Source: Phocaeicola sartorii JCM 17136 = DSM 21941
Lineage (GTDB): Bacteria; Bacteroidota; Bacteroidia; Bacteroidales; Bacteroidaceae
Length of the DNA stretch: 64,000 nt
NCBI RefSeq assembly: GCF_000614185.1
Contig: NZ_BAKM01000001.1
Coordinates: forward strand, 186,001-250,000
Reading direction: 5' to 3'
Shown: in pieces, positions 18,325 through 29,300 of the stretch
Numbering within the stretch: the first letter of the stretch is position 1
How the letters are laid out: the number at the start of each line of letters is the position of its first letter
The notes under the pieces: model-generated
Databases searched by the model: none
Told to the model about the DNA's origin: nothing
Seen by the model: only the letters and a program-made list of their open reading frames with translations
Translations under genes and position numbers: made by a program

Positions 18325-20388
18325 CTATTCCGTCCGGAACGTAGATGCAGGCAAACCGGCGCCATTTACCAGATTGGCACGCGTAAAAGGCTGCCATCCG
18401 TAACGAACGATTTTCGGATCTTTGACCTTCTTACTCCAAACTTTTATTTTACCGTCCTCGACCACTGCCTGTGCCGGATAAAACAATTCGTCTTCACCCG
18501 CCACCTCAAACGTGCTGATCGGTTTTCCATCGGAGGTACACAAGCCATCGGCATAATCAAATGAAACATAGGCAGCTCCCCGGGCAAATGAAACCGATTT
18601 ATAAAGCGGTCCTGAGGGAACGACATTCCGATGTCCATACGTACGGTTCAGCGCCCACGCCGCCAAACGCTCTCCTATTTCCTTTTTCTGTTTAGGATGT
18701 ACATCCAGCGAATCTCCCCTGTCCGAACTGACAGCCATGCCCGTATGAGGTATCTCAGTCATGAGGCGACGCTGACTGTCTCGGAACCAAGTCCAAGAAG
18801 GACGGTCTATACTGGATAACTGCACAAAATAAAAAGGCAGTTCCGCATCATTCCAATTCTTCCGCCAACTTTGAACCAACAAGTTGAATAATTTTTCATG
18901 CGCTTCCTTATTATGCGCGTTCGACTCTCCTTGATACCAAATAATTCCTCTTACCGGGAAGTGTTCTAACGGAAGAATTCCCGACTCATACAAATAGCAA
19001 GGTTCATACGGATGGCGTTGTTGTTTATCGGTTGATTTTTTCACATTCAGCGCCGCACGCCCACGCACCCAGTCCTGAATAAAATCATTTTGCTTCCAAT
19101 TGCGTAAAATGGCGGGGAACTGATATTCCAATGTTCTTCTATCGATCCATGCTTCGGTAGGAGAACCACCTATTGCATTACAAATCAGCCCTACAGGTAC
19201 TTGCAGGCTATCCTGTAATTTCTTACCAAAATAATAAGCGACCGCCGAGAATTTTCCCGCTGTTTCGGGAGAGCATACCTTCCACTCCGTATCCTTATAA
19301 TATTGCAAATGGTTCAACGAATCAAGTACAGACACCGGCCATTCCACCGCATTGGTACGCCAACGCTCCTTTTGATCAAATAAGCGGATTTGGTCATTCG
19401 CGGCATTGGGAACATCCTGCTTCGCTGTGGCACTCCAATTCAAATGAAACTCCATGTTGGATTGTCCCGAGCAAAGCCATACTTCGCCTGCCAGCACATT
19501 GTTAAAAGTGAGCAAGCGCTCTGCTGTAGACACAGCCAATGTATAGGGGCCACCTGCCGCCAAGGGGTGAAGAGTCACCCTCCATTTTCCGTCCAGCCCT
19601 GTTACCGTTTTCTGCTTCTGTTTCCCGATCGTGACCGTCACTTTATCTCCGGCATTGGCTGTTCCGTGTATGTCAATCGGTCTTCCATACTGCAACACCA
19701 TGTTGTCCGTAAACAATTCGGGCATTTTCAGTCCTCCATAATTTCCTGTTATTCCTTCGTATGCGGTCTTTGCCAGCAAAGATGCCCCTTCCTCATTGGG
19801 GTGCACCGCATCGGGCAATAAATAGGGATATGGATACAAAGGCTTGTGAAAATCAATCAATTGCACATGAGCAGATTTGGCAACAGACTCGATAGCCAGC
19901 TGAATTTCCCCTTGCCAGTCACGAGTTCCCGACTCAAAACGCGGATGACGGTCGGCTATGGGAGTAGTACGCGCTATCAAAATACGGCATTTAGGATTCA
20001 CCACTCTGAAGGAATCAATCAGTGCCCGATAGTCGGAAATAAAGAAGTCCCGATAATTAGGCCAGTTACGGGGATCAGTATCATTTACCCCCAAATGAAT
20101 GACAACAATATCACCGGCAAAAGCCAGTGCGTCTTTAAATTCTTTTTGTTGCATATAGGGGCGGTGTCCCTTATTCAGCAGAGTAGCTCCGGGTTTACCA
20201 AAACGTTCAACCTTATATTTTTCACCCAACATCCGTTGCAACTGTGCAGGATATGAATCTTTATCAGGATTTGCCACCCCTATACCATAGGTGATGCTGT
20301 TGCCTACACAAGCAACCTTCACCGGCTCCTGCGCAAATGAAACGGCACAAAAGCACACACATAAAGTCAGAATCAGTATTTTTTTCAT
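18325..20388 (-). CDS. Two-domain sialate O-acetylesterase (SGNH hydrolase plus SASA domain)
   Basis: 687 residues, signal peptide MKKILILTLCVCFCAVSFAQ. The N-terminal half (about 22-215) is a GDSL/SGNH esterase with GNSITYG (block I), HLGVNDT (block III) and DAVHPNEEG (block V). The C-terminal half (about 225-687) is a sialate O-acetylesterase (SASA) domain with LCSGQSNMEFHL, CNAIGGSPTEAW and IIWYQGESNA. This fits the Bacteroidetes EstA type that takes O-acetyl groups off sialic acid so that sialidase and later enzymes can act. Both gene ends are close to their neighbours: a 4-bp overlap with the SGNH gene before it and 32 bp to beta-mannosidase. Specificity is inferred from family. Confidence 0.9.
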   Translation of the reverse strand: MKKILILTLCVCFCAVSFAQEPVKVACVGNSITYGIGVANPDKDSYPAQLQRMLGEKYKVERFGKPGATLLNKGHRPYMQQKEFKDALAFAGDIVVIHLGVNDTDPRNWPNYRDFFISDYRALIDSFRVVNPKCRILIARTTPIADRHPRFESGTRDWQGEIQLAIESVAKSAHVQLIDFHKPLYPYPYLLPDAVHPNEEGASLLAKTAYEGITGNYGGLKMPELFTDNMVLQYGRPIDIHGTANAGDKVTVTIGKQKQKTVTGLDGKWRVTLHPLAAGGPYTLAVSTAERLLTFNNVLAGEVWLCSGQSNMEFHLNWSATAKQDVPNAANDQIRLFDQKERWRTNAVEWPVSVLDSLNHLQYYKDTEWKVCSPETAGKFSAVAYYFGKKLQDSLQVPVGLICNAIGGSPTEAWIDRRTLEYQFPAILRNWKQNDFIQDWVRGRAALNVKKSTDKQQRHPYEPCYLYESGILPLEHFPVRGIIWYQGESNAHNKEAHEKLFNLLVQSWRKNWNDAELPFYFVQLSSIDRPSWTWFRDSQRRLMTEIPHTGMAVSSDRGDSLDVHPKQKKEIGERLAAWALNRTYGHRNVVPSGPLYKSVSFARGAAYVSFDYADGLCTSDGKPISTFEVAGEDELFYPAQAVVEDGKIKVWSKKVKDPKIVRYGWQPFTRANLVNGAGLPASTFRTE

Positions 20389-21050
20389 TTCTTATCAATA
20401 TAAGGTTTTACAATATCACGCCACAGCAAATACCCTTTTCCTAATAAATGCAATCCATCATTGGTATATGCAGGGTTCATCTTTCCGGTATCCCCATCCA
20501 CAAAGTGACTGTACAAGTCCACATAGGTAACCCCTTCCTTTACCGCCAACGGTTCCAACAAATCATTAATCTGTTTTACCACCTGCCAGCGTGACGTATG
20601 CCCGTTAAACTTGCCGTAGCAATCATTTACCGGCAATACACTTTGCAAATATAATTTTGTTTTTGGAGATTCCCGCTTTATTTTCTGAACAATCATACTG
20701 ATTTCTGCAATAATTTTATCAGCAGATGTTCCCCGAGAGACATCATTGATGCCGATCAGCAAAAAGATCTTTGCCGGTTTCCCCTCTACAATCGGGTCCA
20801 GGCGGTCATATACGCCCATACAGACATCTCCACTGATGCCTCTGTTCTTTACATTCTTATTTTGAAACAACTCGGTCCACTCGCAACCATTGGTAATGCT
20901 GTTCCCCAAGAAAATAATATCTTTTGAGGTAACCGGAAGCTCTTCAAACAAAGTAGCCCTCTGCTCATAAAAAGTAGAGTACTTGCGTTCCTGGGCAAAC
21001 TGGGGAAGTGCAAGTAATAATCCTAAAAATAATAGAGCAAAACTTTTCAT
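20385..21050 (-). CDS. SGNH/GDSL hydrolase, secreted
   Basis: 221 residues, signal peptide MKSFALLFLGLLLALPQFAQ. The four SGNH blocks are visible: IIFLGNSITNG (Ser), NRGISGD (Gly), LLIGINDVSRG (Asn) and NDGLHLLGKGY (Asp-His). It resembles the PAF-acetylhydrolase-like group. Its 4-bp overlaps with both neighbours mark it as an operon member. The likely substrate is an ester (acetyl) on the glycan, possibly a sialic acid position not handled by the larger esterase; this is inference. Confidence 0.87.
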   Translation of the reverse strand: MKSFALLFLGLLLALPQFAQERKYSTFYEQRATLFEELPVTSKDIIFLGNSITNGCEWTELFQNKNVKNRGISGDVCMGVYDRLDPIVEGKPAKIFLLIGINDVSRGTSADKIIAEISMIVQKIKRESPKTKLYLQSVLPVNDCYGKFNGHTSRWQVVKQINDLLEPLAVKEGVTYVDLYSHFVDGDTGKMNPAYTNDGLHLLGKGYLLWRDIVKPYIDKK

Positions 21051-23054
21051 TTATGTTGTTTTTCTGGTGAATAAATCAATCCTTCTACAGCTTTTTCTCC
21101 ATCAAGCGTCACAAAGACCGTAGTAAACATCCATTTCACAAGACGCGTCTCAGCCATCTTAAACTTACCGATAGGCAACTTTAAGAAAACCTTGTTCCAG
21201 CCTTTATTTAAATGCACCGCCAATGGAGGTCTTCCTACGCAATTCTCATTTCCCAAAGGTACTTCATAACTTTTTACCTTATGCGTATCAGTCCATACGG
21301 GAGGCAGTATTTCCTTATCATTAATCCAGATACGGCTCTCTTTGTAATCCCATTTACCAGGCAATGGAGCCAAATCCATCTCCGAACGGCTGTAGTTCTG
21401 AAACTCCGCCCACAATCCTACCTCCTGAGCATTGGGCGAATACACCCAAGTATACGCATAAGCCGTATGATTTTCCTGAGGATCCGCATAGAAAGCAGGA
21501 ACATATTCCCCCATACATGACGCAGATAAATGCCTGCTCCTGTAGCCTGCCTTACCCCGTAAGTTTTTCCTTCATATTCATAGCTATCCTTCAGTTCCTC
21601 TTCGGGAGGAAATACTTTAGAGAGGTTTCCGTCGTTAGGAAAAGCATCCGTAATATTCCATTTCACATTAGTCTGTTTCACATAAGCGAAAGGATATCCT
21701 TTAAACGTATGCTCCTTATGCCACAACATGCGTTTTTCAAAATCAGCGAATTCTTTGAATGCTTCCGTGTCTTCGGGTGGAAGTATCGTACCCAGTCCGT
21801 CAAAATATTCCGTACCTCCCCCTCTCCAGGCACGCTCGGCAATAGCAAGCATATTGGGGTACAGGCCATTTTCAATGACCAGGTTCCATTCCTTGTCAAT
21901 CAAACGGTCGTGCCACAAAGCCAATATGGTTCCCGCAATGTCCTCACTGCCTTCTGTCTGATTATAAATACGGCTATTATACAAAGCCACAATATCGCCG
22001 AACACATCAAAATGATTCAGATAATGAAATTTGGAATCAATAGCGGGAATACCCGGCTGCGCCTTTCCACGGTAACTCCATAAATGTGTCATATCAATCT
22101 CCCCCGGCTTATAATGCCATCCCGGATTCCAGGATATTACTTTTTTCCCTTTAGAACGCACATACGCTACCATTTCGGGTACAAAATGCGGATTAGTAAA
22201 CTCCACCTCATCCGTTCCTATATGCAAATAAGGCACATCGAATGTCTCGCACACCTCATCCAGTAACAGTTTCAAGATCTTCATCCCTTCCGAACTTTGC
22301 ATATCATGACGGAAAGCACGCACAAAAGCAGCACTGTGACCCGGCATATCTATCTCAGGGATCAACATCACCTGATGCTTCTTACAGAAATCCACTAATT
22401 CGCGGGCTTCTTCCAATGTATAGTACTTTCCCGGCATACGAGTGGTGTTCACACTGTCATTCAGCATCGGAAATATTTTACTTTCCAAACGCCATGCCTG
22501 GTTTTCGGTAAGATGCCAATGGAACACATTGATTTTGAAACGTGACAAGATTTCTATCTCCCTCTTCAACTCCTCCATGGAGATATAGCTGCGTCCTACA
22601 TCCTGCATAAATCCGCGAATACGGAAAGCAGGCCAGTCCACCATTTCACATCCGGCAAAAGAACTTCTTTTCCCTTTTTTCTTTTCCAACTGGCGCAGCG
22701 TCTGCATAGCCAATACACTCCACGCTCCGTTACGGCTTCTATCTTTATCTGCTTGTTTGTAACAGAGAGACGATAGGCTTCATCTCCGTTCAACGGTGCT
22801 TCATCAATAGATGAAACAAGTTCCACTTTAATAACAGAAGATGACTGGTCAACAATTTCACCACCCGCATTAACAATAAAAACTTCCCACTCCGACTTCA
22901 GCACCGGAGTAGAAAGTTTCACCTTTCCCATACTAAAGTTCTTCCCGGTATCCTTACATATCTGAGGCTTAGGAAGTAACGAGATACTCGTTTGCGCTAT
23001 CACAACAGCACAAACGAGTATCATTCCAAGAAAACTAGAAAATCTACGCTTCAT
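21047..23054 (-). CDS. GH20 beta-N-acetylhexosaminidase, secreted (two frameshifts in this sequence)
   Basis: Three fragments (22596-23054, 21418-22713, 21047-21514) line up as one GH20 protein of 669 residues if one G is added at 22710-22711 and one in the five-base run at 21508-21512. Signal peptide: MKRRFSSFLGMILVCAVVIAQ. Barrel motifs: IRGFMQDVGRSYI, FHWHLTENQAWRLE, IPEIDMPGHSAAF and the catalytic Asp-Glu in LHIGTDEVEF. Here GTDE replaces the usual GGDE, seen in some Bacteroidetes GH20 groups. The C-terminal region is a beta-rich extension unlike the discoidin domains of the other two GH20s. It begins directly after the sialidase stop. Confidence 0.9.
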
Positions 23055-24695
23055 TTATTTGGTCTTAATAATGTCTTTCAGTTTTACCGCCTGGAAAGTC
23101 ATGTGAGCTACGCTACTTTCGTACAGGATACCTACAGTTTCCTTGTCAATCATAGTCAGACAGCTATATCCCCAACCCCAGCCGGCATCCAGCAGCAGCT
23201 GGTTTTCGGGCAACCAGGTAACTCCCCCGTCCAAACTTGCCTTGATGGTAATGCTATGACGGTTCTTGGTATCATTCGGATTAGAGAATAAAAGAATATC
23301 CTTGCCTAATACATTATCTTCAGCCTTAACACTGATCAAGCTTGCCATACAAACCGGTTCCTGTAATGCCGTACGTGAAGATACATGTTCTTTCCAAGTT
23401 TTACCCATATCTGTAGTGGTAGATACAGCACGGCTGCCGCCGCGGTTATCACGCATGTTCAGCATCAGCACACCCGGCTCCACTTCCGCTACCTGAGACT
23501 CTGTCGTATTAGTGCGTGCCAATGTACTGATCTTCCATGTCTTTCCATGATCCTTACTATAAATAATACCTGCATTAGGAATACGGTCACTGCCAATATA
23601 CTGGCTGGCAAATACCAATGTTCCGTCTTCCATAGAGATGCCTCTACCGGGACCTTGCAGCAAGAAATACCAGGACGGATCTTTCACCTGTTCCGTCACA
23701 TTCATAGGTTCAGACCAGGTTTTACCATCATCATCACTCTTTACCATCATTAATTGTGCAGTATGGTTACGATCCATACCGGTCTGGGAATTCCACCATG
23801 CACGGCCGTTACCCATGCCATGTGTCCAGGCAGCGACAATCCAGATCGTTCCGGTCTTCTTATCAACCAGAATGGCAGGGTCACCTACTCCGTTCTGTGC
23901 CTTGGGCAGACCGTCATATTCTCCAAATGCCATCGGAATGCGCATTTTCTCCCAAGTCTGTCCGCCATCCGTGCTCCGGCTCAAACCTATTTCCACATAC
24001 TCCTGTAAATCCGCACTATTATTATAGCGCACATCATATACTCCTAACAAGGTTCCTTTATTTGAAGTCACCAATCCGGGAATACGATAGGCAGCCGCCC
24101 CGTCATCACCGGCATGACGCACACCGACTCCCATGTAATGAGTATCCGCCTTGCGGACCATCTTCAATGGAGCAACCTGTCCGTCAACCTTGGCTTCCGC
24201 CACTTCCGCCGACACTTTGGACAGAACGGAAGCTGTAGGCTTCATCTGCAGGCTGATCCAGAAATAATTCACTCCCGGAAACAGCTTTTGGTCAGCTTTT
24301 AATATAACCTCACGCTTCGGAGCCTTCACTTCCGACTTCAAAACGGAATAAGAAGTATTGGCAACCAATGTTTTTCCCGGAATATTATTAGGTATATAAT
24401 CTACCGGAGCGAAATAAGTCTTTCCCCTCTTTTCCGCACTTTCGGTTCCGCCATAATAAAGTTTCACAGCCTCAATCTCATTCAGATTCACGTCTTTACC
24501 GAAATTCAGTTTCACTTCATTCAGCATCTGACTCTGAGCAGCCTCTATACGCAAATGAAACAACTCATTATCCTGTCTTTCAATCAACACAGGAATTCGG
24601 GTTTCGCGAACAGCAACCGTATCTGCCGCCGCACTCAACTTGAAGGGTGCTAATATAAAAACAATAATTAGCAGTAATAAGTTAGGGTTTCTCAT
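23055..24695 (-). CDS. nanH: Exo-alpha-sialidase (GH33 neuraminidase), secreted
   Basis: 546 residues, intact. Signal peptide ends near LSAAA. Residues about 25-185 form a lectin-like sialidase N-terminal domain. The six-bladed catalytic propeller starts at AAYRIPGLVTS (the Arg of the RIP motif). Five Asp-boxes are visible: STDGGQTW, SDDDGKTW, SKDHGKTW, TTDMGKTW and SLDGGVTW. GVGDPAILVD and EPVCMASL fit the active-site neighbourhood, and YESSVAHMTF closes the fold. It releases terminal sialic acid, the first step of the cascade encoded here. It is the first enzyme gene after susCD, set off by a hairpin at 24751-24796. Confidence 0.95.
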   Translation of the reverse strand: MRNPNLLLLIIVFILAPFKLSAAADTVAVRETRIPVLIERQDNELFHLRIEAAQSQMLNEVKLNFGKDVNLNEIEAVKLYYGGTESAEKRGKTYFAPVDYIPNNIPGKTLVANTSYSVLKSEVKAPKREVILKADQKLFPGVNYFWISLQMKPTASVLSKVSAEVAEAKVDGQVAPLKMVRKADTHYMGVGVRHAGDDGAAAYRIPGLVTSNKGTLLGVYDVRYNNSADLQEYVEIGLSRSTDGGQTWEKMRIPMAFGEYDGLPKAQNGVGDPAILVDKKTGTIWIVAAWTHGMGNGRAWWNSQTGMDRNHTAQLMMVKSDDDGKTWSEPMNVTEQVKDPSWYFLLQGPGRGISMEDGTLVFASQYIGSDRIPNAGIIYSKDHGKTWKISTLARTNTTESQVAEVEPGVLMLNMRDNRGGSRAVSTTTDMGKTWKEHVSSRTALQEPVCMASLISVKAEDNVLGKDILLFSNPNDTKNRHSITIKASLDGGVTWLPENQLLLDAGWGWGYSCLTMIDKETVGILYESSVAHMTFQAVKLKDIIKTK

Positions 24696-24750
24696 AATAT
24701 TTATAATTTTACGGGCGTAAAAATAAAAGTTTTTATTGAAATTAGAAAAT

Positions 24751-24796
24751 AAAAAGGCGGTTTCTTTATTAATTTCATAAAGAGCACCACCTTTTT
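24751..24796 (-). terminator. Attenuator-like hairpin between susD and the sialidase gene
   Basis: Minus-strand arms AAAAAGGTGGT and ACCGCCTTTTT pair with one G-U, and an inner TCTTTAT/ATAAAGA pair extends the stem. A U-run follows. It sits in the 132-bp gap after susD, the only large gap of the operon apart from those at nanM and nagA. Partial termination here would keep susCD mRNA above enzyme mRNA. Confidence 0.65.
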
Positions 24797-24827
24797 ACGC
24801 AATTAAAGATTATTATCCGCCAAAAAT

Positions 24828-26330
24828 TTAATAACCAACGGTTTGTTTCAACAATGGATTATTAGTGAGAGCCCCTTGGTTGACAGGCCAAAGCAAACGG
24901 GCAGACTCTGCCGGAGTATAGTCAAGCACGTATGAATCACCAAAGCGCCGCAAATCATACCATCGTTTTCCTTCCAGCATAAACTCGAACAAACGTTCCT
25001 GCAGAACGGCATCCGCCGGATCCTTATCAACCTCCTGATTGGGAAAGCCCACTGTTGAGGCATCATACGCATCACCAAACGCACGCTGACGCACCTGGTT
25101 TATCTCCGCCGCCGGATCCTCGCCCAAAAGCACCTCCGCCTCGGCCAGCATCAACAACAAATCAGAATATCTATAAACAGGATAATCATCACATCTCACC
25201 CGCGTACTTCCATTCATAACTCCCCAATACTTATGCGGATACAATCCCACCAATTCCAATTTGCCATTTTCCACCTTATTATATACATCTTTCAATGTGA
25301 CATCACGACGGGTGTCTCCCGGCAGAAATTTCCTGAAATTCTCCAATTTCACCATCAGGCGCATGATGCCGAAATTATTCTCGACAGACGTATTTATCAA
25401 AGTACCATCCGCATTATAGAATTTCCCTAAATAATCTGCCTGTGGAAACAGGTCATTATTTCCATTCCACAAATTGTATTCAAACAATTCATTATGAATC
25501 GTAAAGATAATCTCTTTATTACCTTTATTATCATAAGCAAATACTCCCTGAAAGGTATCCATCAGGTCCAGGTTATTACGGCTGATATTATTCTGTATGT
25601 CAACCAACGCATTCTTTGCCATCCGGGCAGCTCCTTCTCCCCCGTCACGATGGGCGCTCCACAGATATACATCCGCTTTCAGCATCAATGTGGCAGCCTT
25701 TGACCACAACGATTTTTTTTCCTTTATGGTATAATCGGACCCAAAATAACTTAATGACGATTCTATATCTTTTTTTACCTGCTCAAAGATTTCGGCAGCC
25801 GGAGTTGCCGCCTTTGCCAGTTTACCCACTTCGAAGCCCAGACTAGGTTCCTCCGTAAACACGGCATCCCCCCATGAACGGTATAACTGATACATATAAT
25901 AAGCACGCAATCCATACACCTGTCCCAAATAGTAATTTCTGGCACTTTCAGTCAACACCTCCGTATGGATAGTTCTGCTGATAAACAAGTTCATTTGGTT
26001 GATATTCTGATACAAATCGCCAAATCCATTGATTCCGGGATTCTCCGCATTCAATGTATTATAGGGAAAACGCTCCATTCCCTGAGTGGCTTCCCCTCCG
26101 AAAGGAATCCCTCCAAAGACATCACTTCTTGCCTCACCCAGTAAAAACATATTCCACGAATGGCTTCTGAACCGGCTATGCAATCCAAAGACAAATGAAT
26201 CAAACTGCTCCGGAGTCTTCCAATAATTCAAATCAGTGATATCACTCACCGGATCCATATCCAACGAAGTACATCCACCGGCCAACATAGCCGATGCGGC
26301 AAAAGCCAATATTATCTTTTTTATTTTCAT
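24828..26330 (-). CDS. SusD/RagB-family nutrient-binding lipoprotein
   Basis: 500 residues with lipobox AGGC at residue 20. SusD signatures: MDPVSDITDLNYWKTPEQF at the mature N terminus, TPR-helix segments (YYLGQVYGLRAYYMYQLYRSWGDA), and the C-terminal DLLLMLAEAEVLLG and RLFEFMLEGKRWYDLRRFGD motifs. It binds glycan at the cell surface as the lid of the SusC transporter encoded 20 bp upstream. Context points to sialylated N-glycan fragments as ligand. Confidence 0.95.
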   Translation of the reverse strand: MKIKKIILAFAASAMLAGGCTSLDMDPVSDITDLNYWKTPEQFDSFVFGLHSRFRSHSWNMFLLGEARSDVFGGIPFGGEATQGMERFPYNTLNAENPGINGFGDLYQNINQMNLFISRTIHTEVLTESARNYYLGQVYGLRAYYMYQLYRSWGDAVFTEEPSLGFEVGKLAKAATPAAEIFEQVKKDIESSLSYFGSDYTIKEKKSLWSKAATLMLKADVYLWSAHRDGGEGAARMAKNALVDIQNNISRNNLDLMDTFQGVFAYDNKGNKEIIFTIHNELFEYNLWNGNNDLFPQADYLGKFYNADGTLINTSVENNFGIMRLMVKLENFRKFLPGDTRRDVTLKDVYNKVENGKLELVGLYPHKYWGVMNGSTRVRCDDYPVYRYSDLLLMLAEAEVLLGEDPAAEINQVRQRAFGDAYDASTVGFPNQEVDKDPADAVLQERLFEFMLEGKRWYDLRRFGDSYVLDYTPAESARLLWPVNQGALTNNPLLKQTVGY

Positions 26331-26350
26331 ACCTTTTCTCTATTTACGTA

Positions 26351-29300
26351 TTAAAATGACAATTGCAAACCAAACAATACGGTTCTCGAGGTAGGATAGC
26401 GTCCATTGTCTATACCACCACGCCCATTTGCCTGAATATCCATTACCGGTTCCGGAGAAGTTCCGTCATATCCGGTAATATAGAATAGATTCTGCCCCGT
26501 AACATACACGGACGCGTCAGTCAGAAACACCTTGTTTATAAGATTCTTCGGGAATTTATAACTCAAGGTAACCTCACGCAGGCACAGATAATCTCCCTTT
26601 TCATAAAAACTAGAGTTGTTATTGTTCAGATTCGTTGTACCATTATTAGAACGGGTGATATTCTTCTTGGCATTCTGGTCGGCCCAATAAAATTTAGGAA
26701 TACCAGTTTCCGTATTGGTTTCAGACCAGGAATCCCTGACATCCGTAATCAAATTGAACGATCCGTTATACTGTCCCAGAATTCTCGCCTTCAAGTCATT
26801 GTAAATGGTATGACCTACCGCATAGTCAAACCGACCGTATAAAGACCAGTTTTTATAGTTCAGCGTGGTAGAGAAACCACCGGTCCATTTCGGATAGATG
26901 TTACCTACTACCTGACGGTCGTATGAATTTATAATATGATCCCCATTCTTGTCGTCCCACAATACATCACCCGGTTCAATGGGTTTCCACCCCGGCTTTC
27001 CTGCATATTCGGCAGCTTTATCCGGCCCATACAGGTTAGCAACTTCATCCACAAAGTCACCGGCATGGTTTCTCACATCATCCCAGTCACGCAAGATACG
27101 CACTTGCTTGTAAGCAATGATATCACCCAAACTTTTTCCTTCCTGAATACCACCTAGCCAAACCAACGAGTTGGATTTCGGATCCCATACCTGCTCACCT
27201 CCCTGGCGGTTGTTTACATTTCCGTTAAAAGGCAGCTTTTTCACTATATTCTTCACAAACGAAGTATTAGCAGTGACATCCCATGACCAATCCTTCCTCG
27301 TCAACAGATTTACCTTGGCCTCCAATTCAAAGCCACGGTTGCTGATTGTTCCCAGATTCGTCTTGAACGAGGGAAATCCCGTATATTCCGGCAAATTCAC
27401 ATCAGTCAGCAAATCGGAAGTCGTACGGTTATAATAGTCCATAATCATGTGAACCCGATTATTAAAGAAACCCAGATCAAGCCCCAGTTCAAACGTATGG
27501 CTCTTTTCCCAACGCAATTTACTATTGACCACTCCCGTGTTCAGATAACCTAAATTCCCATCATAAGCACCTACCGAGCCATATTTGCCATATACATCAA
27601 AGTTACCGATACCGTTTACATTACCATTCAACCCATAACTGATACGCGGTTTGATCAAAGACACCACCTCCGAGAACTTCGAATCCTTAAAGAAAGCCTC
27701 TTCGTGCACATTCCAGCCGGCAGATATACCGGGGAAAAATCCCCAGCGATTGTCAGATAGTTTGGAAATACCGTCATAACGGGCTACCAACGACACCATA
27801 TAACGATAATTATAGTCATAATTAACACGGGCGAAACCGGACAGAATGCGATAACCGGTCTTGGTAGAAGTAGTATAAGTACGATTGGTACCTGCATTCA
27901 AAGTGGGTATATCGTCTGTAGGAGCACCAGAAACACGCGCCTCCAGGTTCTGATACTGATAATCAAAATACTCGCCGCCCACCATGGCATTGATATTATG
28001 TCCGCTAAAACCTTTTTTATATTCCAGCGTCAACGCATGCTGCTGTTGGAACACTTTCGTGTTTGTTTGCGAGGCATTACGGTTGGTGTTAGGTGCCTGC
28101 CCTATCTGCTGATACTTCTTTTCGAACAGTTCAAACTGATGATCGGTATAATACATAGAACTGTTTCCGTTCAGGAACAATTGCTGCGGAAGGATTTCCA
28201 ATGCAAAACCGATATTAAACGAAGTCTTACGGTTCGTTGTGGAACGAGTCAGTTTATCTTTCCAATAATAAGGATTACCATCCTGGTTACTCCATCCGGC
28301 AGCAGGACTTCCGTCATCATTCCACGGATTCCAGGTGGGGAACATACTCATGGTACGGTAAAACAACTCATATTCTCCTGTTTCTCCGTTCCAGGGACTT
28401 TTCAGGTCGTAAGTCCACAAATCGGGCATCTTGGACCATGAGAAACTGCCACCGGCATTCACTGTCAGGACAGGCAGTAATTTGTACGAACCGTTGATAG
28501 TACCGTTCACACGCTTATAATTGGTGGAAATAATCTGGCCATCTTCTGAATAATATCCCAAAGATGAAGAGAAAGTTCCTTTATCATTACCTCCCGACAG
28601 ACTCAAATAATGATCTTGTGTAAACGCCGCATTACGAAATGTGAGGTCATGCAGTTCACCGGCATGGTTTCTAAAAATCAAAGTATTGCCGGGATCTGCA
28701 GGATCCGTCATAGACTGCCATCCTTCGTTCAGCAGATGCTTGTTGGTATCCGTCATAAAAGCCAGATCCACTCCGGAGTTCACACCGAAACCTTTCTGGT
28801 TTTCCATGCTCGAACCACCATTGGTACGCTGCCAGCCCAAACGCTGATAATACAAATAGTCACCGGCATCCAGGTACTTATACCCTTCACGTGCAAAGTT
28901 TATCCCCCCTTTGAATTTGTAAGTGATCTGCGTCCTGCCTTCCACTCCCTTTCTGGTCGTTACCAAAATAACACCGTTATTGGCACGGGCACCATAAATA
29001 GCTGTAGAAGCCGCATCTTTCAACACCTGTATGGATTCAATGTCCGAGGGATTGATATCATCCATAGAACGGACAATGCCATCTACGACTACCAACGGGC
29101 CTTCCAGGTTCTTGTTTATAGAAGCGCCACCACGCAAAACAATGTTAGGCGAACTGCCCGGTTTGCCCGAAGTATTTGTCACGCGCAACCCGCTGACCGT
29201 TCCCTGCAAGGATTGTGCCGCATTACTCATAGCTGCATTTTGCAACACTTTATCGTCCAGCTTCGAAATAGAATTCGTCATCAACGATCGTTTCTGACTC

